DNA from: Crocinitomicaceae bacterium
Lineage (GTDB): Bacteria; Bacteroidota; Bacteroidia; Flavobacteriales_D; Crocinitomicaceae
Assembly: GCA_023957475.1 (NCBI GenBank)
Contig: JAMLHA010000003.1
Coordinates: 62,001 to 126,000 of the forward strand
DNA length: 64,000 bases
Direction of reading: 5' to 3'
The first letter of the stretch is position 1. Each line of letters begins with the position of its first letter. The position numbers and the translations under genes were made by a program. This document shows, in pieces, positions 8,274 to 17,359 of this stretch. Under the pieces are notes generated by a model. It was not told the origin of the DNA, ran no database searches, and worked only from the letters and a program-made list of their open reading frames with translations.

Positions 8274-8349
8274 ACAATTATATGTTATTTAAAATTATTT
8301 TAAATAAATCCGTCAAAATGACTAAATTTGAGGCAAAATTATACAAATA

Positions 8350-9357
8350 ATGAGACTTATAAAAGTTTTTATACTCTGTATATGTTTTTTAACATTCTGG
8401 TCATGTAAAAGAAACCCTTTAAAAATTGATTCCAGCAATGTTAAAATAGATGTGGCATTCATTCATTTGGATTCACTTTTATTCAATACCCCTAAAAACG
8501 ATTTGATCAATTTAAGACATCAATTATCGGCAGCAATTCCCGAAATTTTTGATTATCAAATTGGTTATTGTATGCGCATCGGGAAAGTAGTTGATACAGC
8601 CTTTGTAAATAGCATCACGCAATATAGAGAGGATCCCATGATTCAAAAATTGGAAGCTGAAATCGCACAGAAATTCACCAATTTGAGTAACTATAAAGAA
8701 ACAATCACCGTCGGACTCAAACGTTTAAAGGCAATTGTTCCCAATGCTAAAATTCCATCACATATTGTTTTTCAAAATTCATTATTTAGTAGCAGTGCCT
8801 TTTGTACCGAAAAAGAAATCGGTGTTGGATTGGATCAATATTTAGGAAAAGACTCTCCTATTATTAAACAACTACCACCAGAACCGTTTTATGATTGGAT
8901 AAAAGAGGGATACGACCAACAATACTTGGAACGTGACGCCATTTTATCGTGGATTTTAACACACATTTTACCAGAAACAAAAGGAAACTTGGCAGAACTA
9001 ATGATCTATCACGGAAAAGCAATTTACCTAACAGAAGCTTGTTTGTCTGAAAAAGATAAAAACATTATCATTCGTTATTCAAAAGAAGACTTAAAATGGG
9101 CAAAAGAGAATGAATACAGTCTATGGAAATATTTAGTGGACGAAAAACTATTGTTTAAAGTAGATGATTTAAATAGCATGAATTTACTACAAGAAGGACC
9201 TTTCACCTCTGGATTACCAGAAAAAGGACCAGATAGATTGGGGCAATATTTGGGCTGGATAATGGTGAAAAACTACATGGAAAATACCAAAACGTCGTTT
9301 ACAGACTTAATAACCACTCCTTACAACGAGATTTTACAAAACTATAAGCCAAATTAA
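8350..9357 (+). CDS. gldB: Gliding motility lipoprotein GldB
   Basis: 335 residues with a lipoprotein signal peptide ending in the lipobox Phe-Trp-Ser-Cys19. The body matches the GldB family as I recall it (N-terminal DVAFIHLDSLLF segment, mid-protein FSSSAFC and EIGVGLDQYLG, C-terminal LGWIMVKNYM). GldB is required for gliding in Flavobacterium johnsoniae and is a membrane-anchored accessory of the T9SS/gliding machinery; its biochemical role is not well defined. It is followed 18 bases later by gldC, the standard order. This organism therefore has at least part of the gliding/T9SS apparatus, consistent with the T9SS tails in the window. Confidence 0.9.
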   Translation: MRLIKVFILCICFLTFWSCKRNPLKIDSSNVKIDVAFIHLDSLLFNTPKNDLINLRHQLSAAIPEIFDYQIGYCMRIGKVVDTAFVNSITQYREDPMIQKLEAEIAQKFTNLSNYKETITVGLKRLKAIVPNAKIPSHIVFQNSLFSSSAFCTEKEIGVGLDQYLGKDSPIIKQLPPEPFYDWIKEGYDQQYLERDAILSWILTHILPETKGNLAELMIYHGKAIYLTEACLSEKDKNIIIRYSKEDLKWAKENEYSLWKYLVDEKLLFKVDDLNSMNLLQEGPFTSGLPEKGPDRLGQYLGWIMVKNYMENTKTSFTDLITTPYNEILQNYKPN

Positions 9358-9375
9358 AAATTTAAACGTTTTAAA

Positions 9376-9729
9376 ATGAATCAAGAAGATAAAATTGTAA
9401 AAACATCCGAAATCTTATTGAAAGTAGGTGTGAATGAAAACAACCTCCCTTTAGGTATAAAATGGACGGCTAAAGATGGAGATGTAGAAGATGCTAATGC
9501 AAAAGCATTATTACTTTCTGTTTGGGATCCAAAAGAAAACAACACTATGAAAATTGATTTATGGACAAAAGATATGTCCGTAGAAGAAATGAAGCAATTT
9601 TTTCATCAAACGTTGCTCACAATGGCCGATACGTTTGAAAGAGCTACAGGCGAAAGAAATATTTGTGAAGATTTGAGAGATTATTGTCATCACTTTGCTG
9701 AAAAAATGCAAATTTTACCAGAAGATTAA
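9376..9729 (+). CDS. gldC: Gliding motility protein GldC
   Basis: 117 residues, no signal peptide, so cytoplasmic or peripheral. The N-terminal pattern (TSEILLKVGVNENNLPLGIKW) and position straight after gldB identify GldC, a small protein that enhances gliding in flavobacteria. Its stop codon overlaps the next start (TAATG at 9727-9731), so translation of the DUF2797 gene is probably coupled to it. Confidence 0.9.
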   Translation: MNQEDKIVKTSEILLKVGVNENNLPLGIKWTAKDGDVEDANAKALLLSVWDPKENNTMKIDLWTKDMSVEEMKQFFHQTLLTMADTFERATGERNICEDLRDYCHHFAEKMQILPED

Positions 9730-10520
9730 TGAAATTTATCTTACATAAAATGGCGACTGTACTTAACGAATCGGTTACGTACAGTCTTTTTTATGACAAC
9801 CAGCCAATTCACATTAACGAATTTATTGGAAAACCTTTTCACATCCGCTTCACAAGAAACATCTATTGCGTAAATTGCTCAAAAAGAATTACAAAAACAT
9901 TCCAAAACGGGCTTTGTTTCAATTGTTTTCAAACGGCACCAGAAGCTGCTGAATGCACTATTCGACCTGAATTGTGTCGCGCACACTTGGGTGAAGGTCG
10001 AAATGTAGAGTGGGAATCAAAAAACCACAATCAACCACACATTGTTTATTTAGCCGCATCAAGTGAAGTAAAAGTTGGCGTAACACGTTCAACACAAGCA
10101 CCAACTCGATGGATTGACCAAGGAGCATCTGCTGCTATTCGTTTGGCTGAAACACCCAATCGGTATGAAGCTGGTAAATTAGAAGTTGCACTTAAAAGCA
10201 TTTTTACAGACAAAACCAATTGGCAAAAAATGCTCAAAAATGAAATTGATGAATCCATTGATTTAGTTGATGAAAAATGGCGTTTACAAGAACAATTACC
10301 GTATGAATTAACTACTTTTTTCTCAGAAAACGACGACGTAACAACTATTCATTATCCTGTTTTACACTATCCAAAAAAAGTAAAAAGCTTATCCTTAGAT
10401 AAAGAACCCGATATTGAAAAAACATTGATTGGAATTAAAGGACAATACTTGTTATTTAGCGATGAAACCGTTATAAATATTCGCAAACACGAAGGATATG
10501 AAGTTGAACTATTGGTTTAA
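9729..10520 (+). CDS. DUF2797 protein with an N-terminal zinc-ribbon-like Cys cluster
   Basis: 263 residues. Two CxxC pairs near residues 46-73 (CVNC then CFNC), with further Cys in an AAECTIRPELCRAH segment, suggest metal binding. The following IVYLAASSEVKVGVT and RWIDQGA stretches are characteristic of DUF2797. Some of these resemble a GIY-YIG-like core (YLA...VGVT), but I do not claim nuclease activity. It is the last gene of the gldB-gldC operon by overlap. Function unknown. Confidence 0.75.
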   Translation: MKFILHKMATVLNESVTYSLFYDNQPIHINEFIGKPFHIRFTRNIYCVNCSKRITKTFQNGLCFNCFQTAPEAAECTIRPELCRAHLGEGRNVEWESKNHNQPHIVYLAASSEVKVGVTRSTQAPTRWIDQGASAAIRLAETPNRYEAGKLEVALKSIFTDKTNWQKMLKNEIDESIDLVDEKWRLQEQLPYELTTFFSENDDVTTIHYPVLHYPKKVKSLSLDKEPDIEKTLIGIKGQYLLFSDETVINIRKHEGYEVELLV

Positions 10521-10536
10521 ATTCCTTTTATCTTAA

Positions 10537-10560
10537 ATTGACAATATTTCGTTTGTCAAT
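10537..10560. promoter_or_regulatory. Palindrome ATTGACAA-N8-TTGTCAAT between DUF2797 and htpG
   Basis: A perfect 8+8 bp inverted repeat with an 8-base spacer, 92 bases before the htpG start. A second, weaker GACA-N3-TGTC element follows at about 10580-10591. No T run follows, so it may be an operator for the heat-shock gene rather than a terminator. No CIRCE element is seen. Confidence 0.4.
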
Positions 10561-10651
10561 GAGTTTTTACTTATTGAAACTGACACTTTGTCGCTTTTTA
10601 CAATTTGGTACAAAACTTGTCGGTTGAAAAGAAAAAGTAAAAATTAAAATC

Positions 10652-12541
10652 ATGAGAACAGGTCAAATTAATGTACAAACGGAAAACATTTTTCCAATTA
10701 TCAAAAAGTTTTTATACTCAGATCATGAGATTTTTTTGCGTGAATTGGTTTCAAACGCAGTAGATGCCTCACAAAAACTAAAATTTTTTGCTAAGAATGG
10801 AGAGTTTAAAGGAGAGTTAGGAAATTTAGCTGTTGAAGTTATCTTAAACAAAGATGAAAAAACGCTAACGATCCGTGATAATGGTATCGGTATGACGGCT
10901 GATGAAATTGATAAATACATCAACCAAATTGCGTTTTCAGGAGCAGAAGAATTTGTGCAAAAGTATAAAGGTAAAGAAGGTGCAGAAAACATTATCGGGC
11001 ATTTTGGATTGGGCTTTTATTCGGCATTTATGGTTGCTGAAAAAGTGCAAATTAAAACCAAAAGTTTTGTTGACGGGGCACAAGCTGTTCAGTGGGAAAG
11101 CAATGGTTCACCAGAATTTACGATAACCGAAATTGAAAAAGAATCAAGAGGTACAGATATTGTATTGTATATTGCAGAAGACTCGATAGAGTTTTTGGAA
11201 AAAGCAAGAATTCAAGAAATCTTGAGTAAATACTGTAAATTCTTACCAGTACCGGTAATTTTTGGTACAAAAAAAGAATACATCGATTCTCCTGAAGGTG
11301 AAAAGGATGAAGATGGAAAAATCAAACGTGTAGCTGTTGATGTTGAAAATCAAGTGAACAACACAACACCTGCATGGACAAAAGCACCTATTGATTTAAA
11401 GGATGAGGATTACAAATCGTTCTATCGTGAGTTGTACCCAATGACTTTTGAAAGTCCGTTGTTTCACATTCATCTCAACGTTGATTATCCTTTTAACTTA
11501 ACAGGTATTCTTTATTTCCCAAAAATTAAAGAAAATGTTGAGGTACAGCGCAACAAAATCAATCTTTATTCCAACCAAGTTTTTATTACAGATAGTGTAG
11601 AAAATATCGTGCCAGAGTTTTTAACATTGTTGCACGGGGTGATTGACTCACCTGATATTCCATTAAATGTATCTCGTTCCTATTTACAAAGTGATGGAAA
11701 TGTGAAAAAGATTTCTGCACACATTACCAAAAAAGTAGCTGATAAATTGGCCGAAATGTTTAAGAAAGACAGGGCTGATTTTGAATCAAAATGGGATGAT
11801 TTACAGGTATTTGTGCAATATGGTACGCTTTCAGAAGAAAAATTTGCAGAAAAAGCAAAATCTTTTAGCTTGGTTAAGTCAACGGATGGAAAATACTACA
11901 CAATTGATGAGTACAAAGAAAAAATTGCTGCATTGCAAACGGATAAGGACGGAAAAACCGTTATTTTATATACCAACAATGCAGAAATGCAATATGGATT
12001 TGTTAAGAAAGCCAACGAAAGAGGTTACGATGTATTGAGTTTTGAAAGTCCGCTCACACCCCATTGGATTAGTAAAATGGAGCAAACGTATGAGAACATA
12101 ACATTTGCACGAGTGGATGCAGATACGTTGGATAAACTTATCAAAAAAGAGGAAGAAATACCATCAAAATTAACCAAAGAAGACGAAGATAAATTGAAAC
12201 CAGTATTTGAAAATTCATTAGTTGAAAAAGAAAAATATACCGTTCAATTTGAAAGTATGAGCGCTTCAGAATCACCAATCATGGTTACGCAACCAGAATT
12301 CATTAGAAGAATGATGGAGCAACAACGCATGGGTGGTGGCGGTTTTTATGGTGCGTTTCCAGAGCATTATACCATTGTTGTGAATAGCAATCACGATAAA
12401 ATTAACAATGTATTAAAAGCATCCGAAGAAGACCAATCGAGAAAAGCAAAACAGTTAATCGACTTGGCATTGCTTTCTCAAGGTTTATTAAAGGGAGAAG
12501 CATTGGATTCTTTCATCGAAAGAAGTATTGAATTGGTTTAA
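10652..12541 (+). CDS. htpG: Molecular chaperone HtpG (Hsp90)
   Basis: 629 residues, normal length for bacterial Hsp90. The N-terminal GHKL ATPase domain shows ELVSNAVDA (the ATP/Mg-binding Glu and Asn), DNGIGM and GHFGLGFYSAF (lid glycine loop). The middle domain contains NVDYPF and VSRSYLQSD. The C-terminal dimerisation domain starts near residue 510 and holds a Met- and Gly-rich loop (MMEQQRMGGGGFYG). It acts in the cytoplasm in protein refolding. It stands alone, with a palindrome upstream at 10537-10560 and no standard -7 box, consistent with stress control. Confidence 0.96.
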   Translation: MRTGQINVQTENIFPIIKKFLYSDHEIFLRELVSNAVDASQKLKFFAKNGEFKGELGNLAVEVILNKDEKTLTIRDNGIGMTADEIDKYINQIAFSGAEEFVQKYKGKEGAENIIGHFGLGFYSAFMVAEKVQIKTKSFVDGAQAVQWESNGSPEFTITEIEKESRGTDIVLYIAEDSIEFLEKARIQEILSKYCKFLPVPVIFGTKKEYIDSPEGEKDEDGKIKRVAVDVENQVNNTTPAWTKAPIDLKDEDYKSFYRELYPMTFESPLFHIHLNVDYPFNLTGILYFPKIKENVEVQRNKINLYSNQVFITDSVENIVPEFLTLLHGVIDSPDIPLNVSRSYLQSDGNVKKISAHITKKVADKLAEMFKKDRADFESKWDDLQVFVQYGTLSEEKFAEKAKSFSLVKSTDGKYYTIDEYKEKIAALQTDKDGKTVILYTNNAEMQYGFVKKANERGYDVLSFESPLTPHWISKMEQTYENITFARVDADTLDKLIKKEEEIPSKLTKEDEDKLKPVFENSLVEKEKYTVQFESMSASESPIMVTQPEFIRRMMEQQRMGGGGFYGAFPEHYTIVVNSNHDKINNVLKASEEDQSRKAKQLIDLALLSQGLLKGEALDSFIERSIELV

Positions 12542-12560
12542 TTCATTTAAAAACAAATAG

Positions 12561-12590
12561 AAGCGGCAATGATTTAAGACGTTGTCGCTT
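12561..12590 (+). terminator. Possible terminator after htpG
   Basis: AAGCGGCAA pairs with TTGTCGCTT (9 bp with one G-T pair) around a 12-base loop, 20 bases after the htpG stop. The T run afterwards is weak. Confidence 0.45.
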
Positions 12591-12609
12591 TGATTGTCTT
12601 TGGCGATTA

Positions 12610-12778
12610 TGATGAAACACTGGCTACACTGATTGAACAGATTTTCACGGATTAATTAGGTGTTTTAACTGTTACATAAAATCAGCGATAATCCCTTTTT
12701 TATAAAAATCTACTTCAAAAAAACATCAGCGTCACTTGTGCTGAACTGGTTGAAGTATCTGCGTTCCAATAACTAAAC
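12610..12778. repeat. Relics of dispersed intergenic repeats before ffh
   Basis: The segment near 12620-12655 (GATTGAACAGATTTTCACGG) and the segment near 12720-12770 (GTGCTGAACTGGTTGAAGTATC and ATCTGCGTTCC) resemble phrases I know to recur between genes in Bacteroidota genomes. There is no gene in 12542-12839. Confidence 0.35.
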
Positions 12779-12810
12779 AAAAAATAGCTTCAAATCTCAA
12801 AGAAAAATCT

Positions 12811-12818
12811 TATCTTTG
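12811..12818 (+). promoter_or_regulatory. -7 promoter box (TATCTTTG) of ffh
   Basis: An exact TAnnTTTG match 21 bases before the ATG at 12840. It supports that start. Confidence 0.6.
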
Positions 12819-12839
12819 CTATCCAAAAATTAAAAAACT

Positions 12840-14186
12840 ATGTTTGAAAATCTTACCGATAAGTTTGAACGTGCCTTTAAAGTTTTAAAAGGACAAGGAC
12901 AAATTACAGAAATTAACGTAGCAGAAACGCTTAAAGAGGTGCGTCGTGCCTTACTGGATGCGGATGTTAATTTTAAAACGGCAAAAGAATTTACAAACAC
13001 TGTAAAAGAAAAAGCACTTGGACGTGATGTGTTAACCGCAGTTTCTCCAGGCCAATTGATGGTAAAAATATGCCATGAAGAGTTGGTTGAATTGATGGGA
13101 GGAAATGAAGTGGACATCAATGTAAAAGGAAATCCTGGAATTATTCTAATGTCGGGGTTACAAGGTTCGGGAAAAACAACTTTCACAGGAAAATTAGGAA
13201 ATTACCTTAAAACAAAAAAACACAAAAATGTATTGTTAGCAGCTTGTGACGTTTACCGACCAGCCGCTATCGATCAACTACACGTTCTTGGAGAGCAATT
13301 GGGTATAGAAGTTTACTCCAATAAAGAAGAAAAAAATCCAGTATCGATTGCTCAAGCAGCTGTTCAACATGCAAAAAGTAAAGGTTTTCAAGTAGTCATC
13401 ATCGACACCGCTGGACGATTAGCTGTTGACGAGCAAATGATGGATGAAATTGCAGCGATTAAAAATGCGATTCAACCAACAGAAACATTGTTTGTAGTTG
13501 ACTCCATGACGGGTCAAGATGCGGTTAATACAGCAAAAGCATTTAATGATAAAATCAATTTTGACGGAGTTGTTTTAACCAAATTAGATGGTGATACACG
13601 TGGTGGAGCTGCCTTATCTATCAAATCTGTTGTTAATAAGCCAATTAAGTTTGTTGGTACAGGAGAAAAGATGGATGCATTGGATGTTTTCTATCCTTCT
13701 CGTATGGCTGACCGTATTTTGGGGATGGGAGACGTTGTTTCCTTAGTTGAAAGAGCACAAGAGCAATTTAACGAAGAAGAAGCAAGAAAACTACAAAAAC
13801 GTATTCATAAAAACCAATTTGACTTCAATGATTTCTTAAGCCAATTACAGCAAGTCAAAAAAATGGGGAATGTAAAGGATTTAATGGGAATGATTCCAGG
13901 AATGGGAAAAGCAATGAAAGATGTTGATATAGAGGACGATGCTTTCAAACACATTGAAGCGATTATTTATTCTATGACACCGAAAGAAAGAGAAAATCCT
14001 GGTTTGATTAATCAATCAAGAAAAAACCGTATAGCAGCTGGAAGTGGTACATCAATTCAAGATATTAACAAGTTATTGAAACAGTTTGAAGATACCAAAA
14101 AAATGATGAAATTAATGAGTAATCCTAAGAACATGATGAGTATGATGAAGCAGTTTCAAGGGATGAAAGGAATGCCTGGAATGTAG
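12840..14186 (+). CDS. ffh: Signal recognition particle protein Ffh (SRP54)
   Basis: 448 residues. An N-terminal helical bundle is followed by the G domain with P-loop GLQGSGKTT (residues 106-114), DVYRPAA, DTAGR, TKLDGD and GTGEK motifs, then the Met-rich M domain from about residue 300 to the end (MMKLMSNPKNMM, final MKGMPGM). It binds 4.5S RNA and signal peptides and targets ribosomes to FtsY at the membrane. It is preceded by a good -7 box and stands as a single gene. Confidence 0.97.
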   Translation: MFENLTDKFERAFKVLKGQGQITEINVAETLKEVRRALLDADVNFKTAKEFTNTVKEKALGRDVLTAVSPGQLMVKICHEELVELMGGNEVDINVKGNPGIILMSGLQGSGKTTFTGKLGNYLKTKKHKNVLLAACDVYRPAAIDQLHVLGEQLGIEVYSNKEEKNPVSIAQAAVQHAKSKGFQVVIIDTAGRLAVDEQMMDEIAAIKNAIQPTETLFVVDSMTGQDAVNTAKAFNDKINFDGVVLTKLDGDTRGGAALSIKSVVNKPIKFVGTGEKMDALDVFYPSRMADRILGMGDVVSLVERAQEQFNEEEARKLQKRIHKNQFDFNDFLSQLQQVKKMGNVKDLMGMIPGMGKAMKDVDIEDDAFKHIEAIIYSMTPKERENPGLINQSRKNRIAAGSGTSIQDINKLLKQFEDTKKMMKLMSNPKNMMSMMKQFQGMKGMPGM

Positions 14187-14310
14187 GATTTCCAAAACAA
14201 TCAGTTTTAAACTGTTAGAATTTGTGTAGAAAAGTCGTTAATAACTAATAACGAATTTACGCAGAATATTCATCATTTCATATTATCTTTAGCTCTTCAA
14301 ATACATAAAA

Positions 14311-15117
14311 ATGGGTAAAATCATTGCAATAGCAAATCAAAAAGGAGGGGTTGGAAAAACAACTACTTCCATCAACTTGGCAGCATGTTTAGGAGTGTTG
14401 GAGTATAAAACATTACTTGTAGATGCTGATCCTCAAGCAAATGCCACAAGCGGCGTTGGATTGGATCCTAAAAATGCCAGAAATATTTATGATTGCTTGG
14501 TCAACGATGTCAATCCAAAGGATTTGATCCTTACAACCGATAGTCCTAATTTAGACATTCTGCCATCTCACATTGATTTAGTTGGAGCAGAATTGGAAAT
14601 GATCAACATTCCAAATAGAGAGCATAAATTAAAATTGGCACTGGACAAAGTGAAGGATGAATATGACTTCATTATCATTGATTGTTCGCCTTCATTGGGG
14701 TTGATAACCGTTAATGCGTTGACTGCTTCTGATTCCGTTTTAATCCCTGTTCAATGTGAATATTTTGCATTGGAAGGATTGGGTAAATTATTAAATACCA
14801 TTAAAATTGTTCAAGGAAGATTAAATACCAATCTTCAAATTGAAGGGATTTTACTAACCATGTACGATACACGCTTACGATTGGCCAATCAAGTGGTAGA
14901 TGAGGTTAAGGCGCATTTCCAAGATTTGGTATTTGACACGTTGATTCACCGCAACACAAAACTAGGTGAAGCTCCAAGTTTTGGACAAACCATTGTAATG
15001 CACGATGTTTCCAGTAAAGGTGCTATCAATTATTTAAATTTTGCACGAGAATTGTTGCAAAAAAATGACATGACACAAATTTCTAATAACGATAAAAATT
15101 ATTCATTAAATGAGTAG
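14311..15117 (+). CDS. parA: Chromosome-partitioning ATPase ParA (Soj)
   Basis: 268 residues with a deviant Walker A motif KGGVGKTT starting at residue 11, Walker A' DADPQ and Walker B-like IIDCSPSLG. It is the ATPase of chromosome segregation, working with ParB bound at parS. The gene begins the run parA-parB-DUF5683-dapB-lepB-wbqC, all on the same strand with overlaps or gaps of a few bases. A near-consensus -7 box (TATCTTTA, 14284-14291) precedes it. It overlaps parB by 8 bases. I did not find an obvious parS palindrome in the window. Confidence 0.95.
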   Translation: MGKIIAIANQKGGVGKTTTSINLAACLGVLEYKTLLVDADPQANATSGVGLDPKNARNIYDCLVNDVNPKDLILTTDSPNLDILPSHIDLVGAELEMINIPNREHKLKLALDKVKDEYDFIIIDCSPSLGLITVNALTASDSVLIPVQCEYFALEGLGKLLNTIKIVQGRLNTNLQIEGILLTMYDTRLRLANQVVDEVKAHFQDLVFDTLIHRNTKLGEAPSFGQTIVMHDVSSKGAINYLNFARELLQKNDMTQISNNDKNYSLNE

Positions 15118-16012
15118 CGCAGTAAATAAAAAATCAGGTTTAGGAAAAGGATTAGGGGCTCTTTTGGGAAATGAAGCAAGTATTTCTTCCCAAAAAGGAG
15201 AGGCTGGTTCTATTTCATTGATTGCAATTGAGGAAATTGAAGCAAACCCGTTCAATCCTCGTACTCATTTTGAAAGAGAAGCATTAGAAGAATTAAGTCA
15301 GTCTATTCGTATTCATGGCATCATTCAGCCTTTGACTGTACGTAAGGTTGGACAAGATAAATACCAACTTATTTCAGGTGAGCGTCGTTTTAGAGCTTCT
15401 CAATTGGCTGGTTTAACTGAGGTTCCATGTTACGTACGTGTTGCCAACGACCAAACCATGTTGGAAATGGCATTGGTAGAAAACATTCAACGCGAAGATT
15501 TAAACGCAATTGAAGTGGCCTTGTCTTACCAACGATTGATCGAAGAATGTTCGTTAACACAAGACCAATTGAGTCAAAAAGTTGCAAAATCTCGTTCAAG
15601 CATCACCAATTTCTTGCGTTTATTGAAACTTCCTGCCGAAATTCAGGCTGGAGTTAGAGATAATTTGATATCAATGGGGCACGCACGTTCATTGGTCTCT
15701 GCTGGTGACGAGTCCAAACAATTGGAGATTTACGCACAAGTTATCGCTCATTCTTTATCTGTTAGAGATACAGAAGCATTGGTTAAAGGTGAACTTCAGT
15801 TGACAGGAAAAGATAAGGCAAACGTTGATTTTGTTAAAAAACCTAAAACAAATACAATAACAGATAATCAATACGTTTTTAAAGAGCATTTAAGTGATCG
15901 ATTGGCAACAAAAGTGGATATTAAAAAAGCTACAAATGGATCGGGAACCATTGTTCTGAAGTTTAATTCAGAAAATGACTTGAATCGCATTATTGAGTTA
16001 TTGAATAAGTGA
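15110..16012 (+). CDS. parB: Chromosome-partitioning protein ParB
   Basis: 300 residues. The N-terminal ParB/Srx CTPase domain is shown by NPFNPRTHF and SGERRFRAS (box II), the ALVENIQREDLN segment (box III) leads into the central helix-turn-helix (LTQDQLSQKVAKSRSSITNFLRLL spans it), and the C-terminal dimerisation part ends with ENDLNRIIELL. It spreads from parS and forms the segregation complex with ParA. Translation starts within the end of parA, implying coupling. Confidence 0.95.
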   Translation: MSSAVNKKSGLGKGLGALLGNEASISSQKGEAGSISLIAIEEIEANPFNPRTHFEREALEELSQSIRIHGIIQPLTVRKVGQDKYQLISGERRFRASQLAGLTEVPCYVRVANDQTMLEMALVENIQREDLNAIEVALSYQRLIEECSLTQDQLSQKVAKSRSSITNFLRLLKLPAEIQAGVRDNLISMGHARSLVSAGDESKQLEIYAQVIAHSLSVRDTEALVKGELQLTGKDKANVDFVKKPKTNTITDNQYVFKEHLSDRLATKVDIKKATNGSGTIVLKFNSENDLNRIIELLNK

Positions 16013-16017
16013 TTTAA

Positions 16018-16602
16018 ATGAAATTTTGCAGTGTATTTTTTGTGTTAATTTTATTCTTTCCGGCATTCTGTCAAGAGAAGGTAAAGGAAAAAACTATTGA
16101 CACAACAGAAGACACTGTTAAGCAGCATTCGGTGAAAACTGCAGTAATTTTATCAGCTGCTTTACCTGGAGCTGGTCAAGTCTATAATCACATCGCAATG
16201 CCGAAAGGAAAAAAGAAAGCCTATTGGAAAGTCCCATTGATTTATACTGGTTTAGGGGTAACTGGTTATTTCGCAGTTAAAAATCATTTGGAACAAAAAA
16301 CATTGAAACAAGAATACATCAACCGTACTGAATACAATTTGACGCCAATTGAAAAATACAGTATGTACGATGATGCGGGTATTCTGCAATTGTACAATCA
16401 AAAAGTTACCAGAAGGGATTGGTTGTTTTTAGGAATGGGATTGGTTTATTTACTACAAATTGCCGATGCTGCTGTTGAAGCACATTTTGTTAAATTTGAT
16501 GTCTCTAAAGATTTGACAATGAAAGTGCGCCCGGCTGTAATGCCTATTGATTATGCAACATTACCAACTGTTGGTGTATCTTTACAACTTTCCATAAAAT
16601 AA
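16018..16602 (+). CDS. DUF5683 membrane-associated protein
   Basis: 194 residues with a signal peptide (cleavage near AFCQ) and the conserved ALPGAGQVYN core of DUF5683, followed by a hydrophobic PLIYTGLGVTGYFAV segment and another around residues 137-152. In Bacteroidota this gene regularly lies between parB and dapB, as here. Function unknown; the sequence suggests an envelope protein. It lies 5 bases after parB, and its stop codon abuts the dapB start. Confidence 0.8.
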   Translation: MKFCSVFFVLILFFPAFCQEKVKEKTIDTTEDTVKQHSVKTAVILSAALPGAGQVYNHIAMPKGKKKAYWKVPLIYTGLGVTGYFAVKNHLEQKTLKQEYINRTEYNLTPIEKYSMYDDAGILQLYNQKVTRRDWLFLGMGLVYLLQIADAAVEAHFVKFDVSKDLTMKVRPAVMPIDYATLPTVGVSLQLSIK

Positions 16603-17337
16603 ATGAGCATGAATATAGCATTGGTTGGATACGGTAAAATGGGAAAAGCAATTGAAGAAATTGCGGTTCAACGTGGTCATACTATTGTTGCAAAAATCAA
16701 TCGTGATACACCTTTGGATACTTTGTTGATACAAAAAATTGATGTTGCCATTGAATTTACTCGTCCAGATGTTGTTGTAAACAATTTGCTCTTTTGTTTG
16801 AAACATCACTTACCGGTAGTAGTTGGAACGACTGCATGGTACGATGATTTTAATAAAGTTGTAGAACAAGTGAAACAAGAAAATGGGGCGTTACTGTATG
16901 CCAGCAATTTCTCAATTGGCGTTAACATCTTCTTTGAAATCAATCGGAAATTGGCGCAATTAATGAATCCATATACGGATTACAAAGCAGCTGTTGAAGA
17001 AATTCATCACTTACAAAAATTAGATGCACCAAGTGGCACAGCTGTTACAATTGCCAATACAATTATAGAAAACAATGACCAATTAAGTACTTGGAAATTA
17101 GGCGAAGAAACACACCCAACTGTGACAAACAATGAATTGGGGATCACTTCTTATAGAAAACCAGATGTGCCAGGCACACATATTGTAACGTATCAATCAG
17201 ATATTGATACTATTGAAATAAAACACGAAGCACATAACCGCAAAGGCTTTGCACTAGGCGCAGTTATGGCAGCAGAATATCTATTCGGTAAAAAAGGTAT
17301 CTTTACGATGTCTGATGTATTGAATAGTAGAGATTAA
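16603..17337 (+). CDS. dapB: 4-hydroxy-tetrahydrodipicolinate reductase DapB
   Basis: 244 residues. The NAD(P)H-binding loop GYGKMG is at residues 9-14, and the catalytic segment EIHHLQKLDAPSGTA holds the His-His pair, the catalytic Lys and the substrate-binding GT. It makes tetrahydrodipicolinate for lysine and diaminopimelate, the peptidoglycan cross-link residue. A second in-frame ATG at codon 3 is an equally good start. It sits in the conserved run between DUF5683 and lepB. Confidence 0.95.
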   Translation: MSMNIALVGYGKMGKAIEEIAVQRGHTIVAKINRDTPLDTLLIQKIDVAIEFTRPDVVVNNLLFCLKHHLPVVVGTTAWYDDFNKVVEQVKQENGALLYASNFSIGVNIFFEINRKLAQLMNPYTDYKAAVEEIHHLQKLDAPSGTAVTIANTIIENNDQLSTWKLGEETHPTVTNNELGITSYRKPDVPGTHIVTYQSDIDTIEIKHEAHNRKGFALGAVMAAEYLFGKKGIFTMSDVLNSRD

Positions 17338-17359
17338 TTAATAATTTATACGATAACAA

